Assembly (NCBI GenBank): GCA_964458125.1
Contig: CAYWHE010000132.1
Location: 1 to 11,455, forward strand
Reading direction: 5' to 3'
Source of the DNA: CAYWHE01 sp964458125
GTDB taxonomy: Bacteria > Bacteroidota > Bacteroidia > AKYH767-A > OLB10
Length of the DNA stretch: 11,455 bases
Made by a program: the position numbers and the translations under genes. The notes beneath the pieces are model-generated. The model worked only from the letters and a program-made list of their open reading frames with translations, was not told where the DNA came from and ran no database searches. Below, piece by piece: positions 7,258 through 11,455 of this stretch. The first letter of the stretch is position 1; every line of letters begins with the position of its first letter.

Positions 7258-8454
7258 ATGAAAAAAGCAAGTATTCTGTTGCTGGTAATGACCTTGCGGC
7301 TGACTGTATCCTATGCACAGGATAAATCCAACCTGCTGGGCCAGATCAATACCATAACAACTGCTGTCCCCTTTTTAATCATTTCCCCTGAAGCACGTTC
7401 AGGCGGCATGGGCGATGCCGGAGTGGCCTCCAGTCCGGATGCCAGTTCCATGCACTGGAACCCTGCCAAGTACGCCTTTGTGGATAAGAAAACGGGAATC
7501 GCCATCTCCTATACACCCTGGCTTCGCCAGCTCGTACCCGACATCAACCTGGCATACCTCAGCGCCTATCACCAATTTAAAGGGGACCAGGTGATTGCAG
7601 CTTCCCTGCGTTATTTTTCGCTGGGCAACATCACCTTCACCGATATAAACGGAACTGAAACCGGAAGTTATAACCCCAGCGAATTTGCCATTGATGCAGC
7701 CTATTCCCGCAAACTGGGAGAGGAAATTTCAGCCGGGCTGGCACTTCGTTATATACATTCTAACCTCACCGGAGGTGCCGAACTCACGGGCGGTATCGGC
7801 ACGAAAGCCGGCAACTCCGTAGCAGCCGATATTTCCGGATTCTTTACCAGGGAAACAAAAGTGTTTAAACAGGATGCGGTATTTTCATTCGGTTTGAACA
7901 TTTCCAATATCGGATCCAAAATTTCCTATACCGAAACCGGTCAGAAAGACTTTATTCCCATCAATCTTCGCCTGGGACCTTCCCTGAAATTTATCCTGAA
8001 CCAGTACAATACCATTACCATCCTGGCCGACTTCAACAAACTGCTGGTTCCCACTCCTCCTATTTATGACCCGGATTCTTCCGGCGGCGGAACCAATGTC
8101 ATCCTGTATGGGAAAGATCCCAACAAAAGCGTTGCAGCGGGCATCTTCGGATCGTTCAGCGATGCACCCGGAGGATTCAATGAAGAACTGAAGGAAGTCA
8201 TTTATTGCGGAGGCCTGGAATACTGGTATGATAACCTGTTTGCCTTCCGTGCCGGTTATTTCCATGAAAGCACACTAAAGGGCAACAGAAAATATTTCAC
8301 ACTTGGCGCAGGTCTGCGTTACAATGTTTTCGGTATTGACTTCGCTTACCTCATCCCTACCGAGCAGCGCAATCCCCTTGAAAATACACTTCGCTTCAGC
8401 CTGCTGTTTAATTTCAGCGGTGCCAAAGCAACCAAAAAAGATTCCGGGGAATAA
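7258..8454 (+). CDS. porV: PorV (LptO), type IX secretion outer-membrane shuttle protein
   Basis: PorV is a FadL-like outer-membrane beta-barrel that collects T9SS cargo leaving the translocon and delivers it to PorU. The ATG at 7258 gives 398 residues and a Sec signal peptide cleaved at SYA|Q near residue 20; an upstream TTG at 7237 would only lengthen the n-region. The signal peptide carries an unusual Arg14 inside its hydrophobic core. The mature N-terminal signature TTAVPFLIISPEARSGGMGD followed by ASSMHWNPAKYAF is diagnostic of PorV. The rest alternates amphipathic strands and glycine-rich loops and ends RFSLLFNFSG, a typical barrel closure. The porU-porV order, often followed by ispF, is as I recall seen in other Bacteroidota such as Porphyromonas. 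It has its own -7 box and is followed by two terminators. Confidence 0.95.
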   Translation: MKKASILLLVMTLRLTVSYAQDKSNLLGQINTITTAVPFLIISPEARSGGMGDAGVASSPDASSMHWNPAKYAFVDKKTGIAISYTPWLRQLVPDINLAYLSAYHQFKGDQVIAASLRYFSLGNITFTDINGTETGSYNPSEFAIDAAYSRKLGEEISAGLALRYIHSNLTGGAELTGGIGTKAGNSVAADISGFFTRETKVFKQDAVFSFGLNISNIGSKISYTETGQKDFIPINLRLGPSLKFILNQYNTITILADFNKLLVPTPPIYDPDSSGGGTNVILYGKDPNKSVAAGIFGSFSDAPGGFNEELKEVIYCGGLEYWYDNLFAFRAGYFHESTLKGNRKYFTLGAGLRYNVFGIDFAYLIPTEQRNPLENTLRFSLLFNFSGAKATKKDSGE

Positions 8455-8465
8455 CCCCGGTTTTT
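8444..8465 (+). terminator. First porV terminator, with the stop codon in the loop
   Basis: A 6-bp all-GC stem CCGGGG/CCCCGG (8444-8449 and 8455-8460) closes a 5-base loop, AATAA, that contains the porV TAA stop codon (8452-8454). It is followed by five Ts (8461-8465). A terminating ribosome would cover this hairpin, so it may work poorly while porV is being translated; a stronger terminator follows. Confidence 0.6.
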
Positions 8466-8482
8466 ATCAAACAGTAACCCGG

Positions 8483-8518
8483 TTGCAGTCTGTGGAAACA
8501 GGCTGCAATTTTTTTTTT
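8483..8518 (+). terminator. Second, strong intrinsic terminator after porV
   Basis: An 11-bp stem (8483-8493 with 8498-8508, one G-U wobble) is capped by a GGAA tetraloop of the GNRA type. It is followed at once by ten Ts (8509-8518). This is a textbook rho-independent terminator on the plus strand. It lies 29 bases after the porV stop and 25 bases before the ispF ATG, so ispF should need its own promoter. Confidence 0.9.
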
Positions 8519-8531
8519 AAAAGGGTTTATG

Positions 8532-8539
8532 TACGTTTG
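8532..8539 (+). promoter_or_regulatory. Putative -7 box of ispF (TACGTTTG), almost touching the start codon
   Basis: TACGTTTG matches TAnnTTTG exactly and ends 4 bases before the ispF ATG at 8544. Transcription would then start at or within a base or two of the ATG, making the message leaderless. No -33 motif is seen, only the terminator T-run at the corresponding place. The strong terminator just upstream makes a local promoter likely. Confidence 0.5.
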
Positions 8540-8543
8540 AAGC

Positions 8544-9023
8544 ATGAAAATACGCATAGGGTTTGGGTATGATGTACATCCCCTCCTCGAAGGTGTTGAA
8601 CTCTGGCTGGGCGGAGTTCAAATCCAGCATGATAAAGGCTGCGCCGGACATTCCGATGCCGATGTGCTGATCCATGCCATTTGTGACGCGCTTTTAGGTG
8701 CCGCCAACCTCCGCGATATCGGCTTTCACTTTCCCAACACCGATCCCCGTTTCAAAGGCGCCGACAGTAAAATACTGTTGAAGGCGGTGGTTGAACGCTT
8801 ACAGGCAGAAGGATATACCATCGGAAACGTGGATGCCACCCTGGCCCTTGAAAACCCGAAGATCAACCCGCATATCCCCGCCATGCAAAAAATACTCAGC
8901 CATACCATGGGCATCCCGGAAGAAGACATTTCCATCAAGGCAACCACCAATGAAAAGCTGGGTTATGTCGGTCGTGAACAGGGCGCCAACGCCTTTGCCG
9001 TTGCACTGATTCAAAAAGCCTGA
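8544..9023 (+). CDS. ispF: IspF, 2-C-methyl-D-erythritol 2,4-cyclodiphosphate synthase
   Basis: IspF converts CDP-methylerythritol 2-phosphate to the 2,4-cyclodiphosphate with release of CMP, a step of the non-mevalonate (MEP) isoprenoid pathway in the cytosol. The 159 residues match the family's usual size of about 155-160. Zinc ligands are visible as Asp10 and His12 in GFGYDVHPL and His44 in GHSDADVLIHAI, at the same spacing as Asp8, His10 and His42 of the E. coli enzyme. Further family motifs are DALLGAANLRDIG, FPNTDPRFKGADS (63-75) and the C-terminal TTNEKLGYVGREQGANAFAV (134-153). The first ATG gives the standard N-terminus. The gene follows porV after two terminators; the link to secretion appears to be conserved order and not function. 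Its TGA stop shows that TGA is a normal stop codon here. Confidence 0.96.
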   Translation: MKIRIGFGYDVHPLLEGVELWLGGVQIQHDKGCAGHSDADVLIHAICDALLGAANLRDIGFHFPNTDPRFKGADSKILLKAVVERLQAEGYTIGNVDATLALENPKINPHIPAMQKILSHTMGIPEEDISIKATTNEKLGYVGREQGANAFAVALIQKA

Positions 9024-9184
9024 CCTGAAGTCGGGGGATATTTACCCGCGGTTGAGGACTCTATGGTCACACGGAACACCCGTTGAAAGCCGCAGCCTTG
9101 TTTTTTAGTCCGTACCAGGGGCATCCCGTCAGCCACGGATAAAAATTTCAATCCATTGATTGTTTAAACGTCGGGGCATTTCTC
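9024..9184. other. Convergent intergenic gap between ispF and der
   Basis: No gene or RNA is recognisable in these 161 bases. Just after the ispF stop, CCTGAC/GTCGGG (about 9020-9036) could form a weak 6-bp stem, but no T-run follows. For the minus strand, CAATC-AATG-GATTG (about 9151-9164) followed by AAATTTTTAT could be a weak der terminator. Neither is strong. Confidence 0.35.
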
Positions 9185-10507
9185 TTACTCCGCCTCATCC
9201 CTCCCGTCCTTGCTCCGGAAGTAAATGGTTATGGGCACCCCGGACAAATCGAAATGCTCGCGCATCTTGTTTTCAATAAAGCGCCTGTAGGGTTCCCTGA
9301 TGTACTGGGGGTGATTGGCAAAAAAGGCAAAGGAGGGCGTGCGGCCCGGCAACTGGGTGACGTATTTGATTTTAATCATTTTGCCTTTGAGCGCCGGCGG
9401 CTGGTAAGCATCCAGGATGGGCAGCATGACCTTGTTCAGCCGGGAAGTCGGAATATGCTGCCGCCGGTTTTCGTATACGGTCAGCGCCAGCTCTAACGCT
9501 TTATGTATACGCTGTTTGGTCACCACCGAAGTGTACACGATGGGCACATCGGAAAAAGGGGCGATTTTTTTCTCAATTTCTTCCGTGAACTTTTTCGTGC
9601 TCTGCGTATCCTTGGCCACCAGGTCCCACTTGTTCACCAGGATGACAATTCCCTTTTTATTCCGCTCGGCCAGTGAAAATATATTGATGTCCTGGGCGTT
9701 CATCCCCTCCCGGGCATCGATGAGCAGCAGGCATACGTCGGCATCCTCAATGGCTTTTACGCTGCGCATGACCGAATAAAATTCCAGGTCCTCCCGGACC
9801 CTGGTTTTCCGGCGCATGCCGGCTGTATCCACCAGCAGGAAATCAAAACCGAAGCCCTGGTAGCGGGTGTGGATGGTGTCGCGCGTGGTGCCTGCCAGCG
9901 GGGTCACGATGGTACGGTAGGTTCCCGTCAGTGCATTCAGCAGGGATGACTTCCCGACATTGGGTTGTCCGACGATGGCCAGTTTCGGCAATTCGGAATC
10001 TTCTTCATCATCGGCATTCAGTTCCTTCACGATATCGTCCAGCAGATCACCGGTGCCGCTGCCGTTGATGGCGGAAATGGTGTAAATGTCCCCAAGCCCC
10101 AGCCCGTAAAATTCTCCGGTTTCATCCATGCGCCCGAAATTGTCCACCTTATTGGCCGTTACAAAAACCTTCTTCTTTGCCTTTCGGAGGAGGATGCCCA
10201 CTTCCCTGTCCATGCCGGTAAGGCCGGTGGTGACATCCACGAGAAAGATAATGACGGTGGCTTCGTCAATGGCCAGTTCCACCTGCTTCCGGATCTCTTC
10301 TTCAAAGGCGTCTTCAGACCCGGTGATGTAGCCTCCAGTATCGATGAGTGAAAAGGTGCGCCCGCACCACTCCACCTTGCCGTAATGACGGTCCCGGGTC
10401 ACACCGCTTTGCTCGTCCACAATGGCCTGACGGCTTTCGGTGAGCCGGTTAAATCAGGTGGATTTACCCACATTGGGTCTGCCTACGATGGCAACGATGT
10501 TCGACAT
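9185..10507 (-). CDS. der: Der (EngA) double-domain ribosome-assembly GTPase, interrupted by an in-frame TGA at codon 18
   Basis: Der is an essential GTPase with two tandem G domains and a C-terminal KH-like domain that helps mature the 50S ribosomal subunit. Read from the ATG at 10507, the frame encodes MSNIVAIVGRPNVGKST, then TGA (10454-10456), then FNRLTESRQAIVDEQSGVT. Der normally has Leu at this spot (GKSTLFN). The rest is open to the stop at 9185; with the TGA read through the protein is 440 residues, a normal length. G domain 1 shows DTGG (56-59) and NKVD (119-122). G domain 2 shows GQPNVGKSS (180-188), DTAG (227-230) and NKWD (292-295). The KH-like domain follows. Without readthrough, the longest open part begins at GTG 10420 (411 residues) and lacks the first P-loop. 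A sequencing or assembly error, or a recent nonsense mutation, are the main explanations. It lies 9 bases after era. Confidence 0.9.
10454..10456 (-). other. In-frame TGA stop within der codon 18
   Basis: The plus-strand TCA here reads TGA in the der frame, directly after the P-loop GRPNVGKST and before FNRL. A single change from TTA (Leu) to TGA would produce it. The flanking codons on both sides remain in one frame, so this is a substitution and not a frameshift. Confidence 0.95.
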
Positions 10508-10516
10508 GGGTCTGGA

Positions 10517-11398
10517 TTAATCGGTGTACCCGAATTTTTTCAGCTGGTTCTCGTTATCACGCCAGCCTTCGTTTACCTTAACAGTTAAGGACAGGAATAC
10601 CTTCTTTCCCATCATTTTTTCCATCTTTTTACGGGCATCCGTACCGATGCGCTTCAACGCTTCACCCCGGTGGCCAATGAGGATTCCCTTCTGGGATTCA
10701 CGGGCGACAAAAATAATGCAGTCGATCACGATGATATCATCCTTCTCCCTGAAGGTATTGACGGCAACTTCCGTACTGTACGGTATTTCCTTTTTATATT
10801 GCAGGAGGATCTGCTCCCGGATGATTTCCGTTACGAAGAAACGTTCGTTCCGGTCGGTCAGGTCCTCCCTGCCGAAATACGGGGGTGATTCGGGAAGGAA
10901 TTCCACCAGCAGGTTCTGCAGGGCCTCCACGTTAAATTTTTCGGTGGCTGAAACGGGTATGATGGCGGCCGGATGAAGTTGTTCCTTCCAGCGTGCAATG
11001 GCTTCTTCAACCTGTTCCCGGGTGCCGGTATCCACCTTGCTGAGCGCCAGGATGAGCGGAACCGAAGTGCTCTTTATTTTCTGCACCCATTCTTCCTCCA
11101 CCGTTTTTTCCCCGAGCTCCAGCACCAGCAGGATAATATCGGCATCCGTAAAGGAACTGTTGACGGCATCCATCATTTTATCGTGCAACTTATACACCGG
11201 CTTCAGGATACCCGGCGTGTCCGAAAATACCAGCTGGTAATTCTCCCCGTTAATAATGCCTTTGATACGGTGACGCGTAGTCTGGGCTTTCGGAGTAACA
11301 ATAGACAGATCCTGTCCGATCAGGGCATTCATCAGTGTGGACTTCCCTACATTGGGCTTGCCTATAATGGAAACAAAACCGGCTTTGTGCATCTTCAT
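10517..11398 (-). CDS. era: Era, GTPase for 16S rRNA/30S subunit maturation
   Basis: Era binds the 3' end of 16S rRNA and helps 30S subunit assembly in the cytoplasm. The 293 residues fit the family. The GTPase domain has G1 GKPNVGKST (13-21), the G2 region with TTRHR from Thr40, G3 DTPG (60-63) and G5 SAT (150-152). The G4 motif is SKVD (120-123) where Era normally has NKxD: codon 120 is AGC (11039-11041), one base from AAC. Both G4 motifs in the neighbouring der are canonical. The C-terminal type 2 KH RNA-binding domain (about 205-285) carries the GxxG loop GHRG (242-245). The start is the ATG at 11398; the ATG at 11392 is equally plausible and removes only two residues. der follows after 9 bases, so the two form an operon with a shared role in ribosome assembly. 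Confidence 0.95.
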   Translation of the reverse strand: MKMHKAGFVSIIGKPNVGKSTLMNALIGQDLSIVTPKAQTTRHRIKGIINGENYQLVFSDTPGILKPVYKLHDKMMDAVNSSFTDADIILLVLELGEKTVEEEWVQKIKSTSVPLILALSKVDTGTREQVEEAIARWKEQLHPAAIIPVSATEKFNVEALQNLLVEFLPESPPYFGREDLTDRNERFFVTEIIREQILLQYKKEIPYSTEVAVNTFREKDDIIVIDCIIFVARESQKGILIGHRGEALKRIGTDARKKMEKMMGKKVFLSLTVKVNEGWRDNENQLKKFGYTD

Positions 11399-11438
11399 CC
11401 TGCAGGCATCGGTGTATCCCGTTTTGCCGGAAGGGGTG

Positions 11439-11446
11439 CGAAGGTA
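11439..11446 (-). promoter_or_regulatory. Putative -7 box of the era-der promoter (TACCTTCG)
   Basis: On the minus strand this reads TACCTTCG followed by C, the same nine bases as the putative porU -7 box and one change from TAnnTTTG. It lies about 40 bases before the era ATG, predicting a leader of about 35 bases. Only 9 bases of upstream sequence remain in the window, so a -33 element cannot be judged. Confidence 0.45.
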
Positions 11447-11455
11447 CGGAAAATT

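Noticed and set aside
9020..9036. Hairpin at the ispF stop as an intrinsic terminator
   Set aside because: The stem is only 6 bp with a wobble, and no T-run follows it.
10418..10420. GTG at 10420 as the true der start
   Set aside because: The conserved Der N-terminus including ATG and P-loop lies in frame just upstream; starting at this GTG would delete the first P-loop and leave a protein short of the usual length.
10454..10456. TGA in der as selenocysteine or as a reassigned Trp codon
   Set aside because: The expected residue is Leu, no selenocysteine role is known there, and TGA ends ispF at its normal length in this same window, so it is used as a stop.
1..11455. CRISPR arrays, insertion sequences, tRNA or rRNA genes
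   Set aside because: No regularly spaced repeats, transposase-like frames, terminal inverted repeats, or tRNA/rRNA signatures are visible on either strand.

Overview
The window comes from a member of the Bacteroidota. Three things point there. Four genes encode type IX secretion/gliding (T9SS) components, a system confined to that phylum: PorP/SprF, GldJ, PorU and PorV. Matches to the phylum's unusual -7 promoter element (TAnnTTTG or a close variant) lie upstream of several genes. Shine-Dalgarno sequences are essentially absent. Base composition looks moderate, roughly half GC by eye, with one AT-rich divergent intergenic region. Genus and species cannot be set from the sequence alone.

Layout. 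(1) 1-430, minus strand: the N-terminal third of murF, cut by the window edge. (2) 498-2998, minus: porP/sprF-like gene followed 44 bases later by gldJ, with a strong intrinsic terminator (436-471) between gldJ and murF. (3) 2999-3258: AT-rich divergent promoter region. (4) 3259-9023, plus: porU (C25/gingipain-type sortase), porV (outer-membrane shuttle) with its own -7 box and a leader containing a long inverted repeat, two tandem terminators, then ispF (isoprenoid synthesis) with a -7 box almost touching its start codon. (5) 9024-9184: a short convergent gap with no gene. (6) 9185-11398, minus: era followed 9 bases later by der, two ribosome-assembly GTPases, with a -7-like box just upstream of era.

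How the genes work together. PorV and PorU act at the last step of T9SS: cargo with a C-terminal signal crosses the outer membrane, is carried by PorV to PorU, and PorU removes the signal and attaches the protein to the cell surface. GldJ is a SUMF1-fold lipoprotein needed for gliding and for stability of the T9SS ring lipoprotein GldK. The PorP/SprF-family barrel assists secretion or anchoring of some cargo. The flanking genes are housekeeping: cell wall (murF), isoprenoids (ispF) and ribosome assembly (era, der).

The gene set is a known kind of T9SS locus, and I see no wholly new system. The points worth a second look are an in-frame TGA at codon 18 of der, inside its first P-loop; an Asn-to-Ser change in the base-recognition motif of Era; a 12-bp inverted repeat in the porV leader; an apparently leaderless ispF; and the terminator that separates gldJ from murF with almost no room for a murF promoter.
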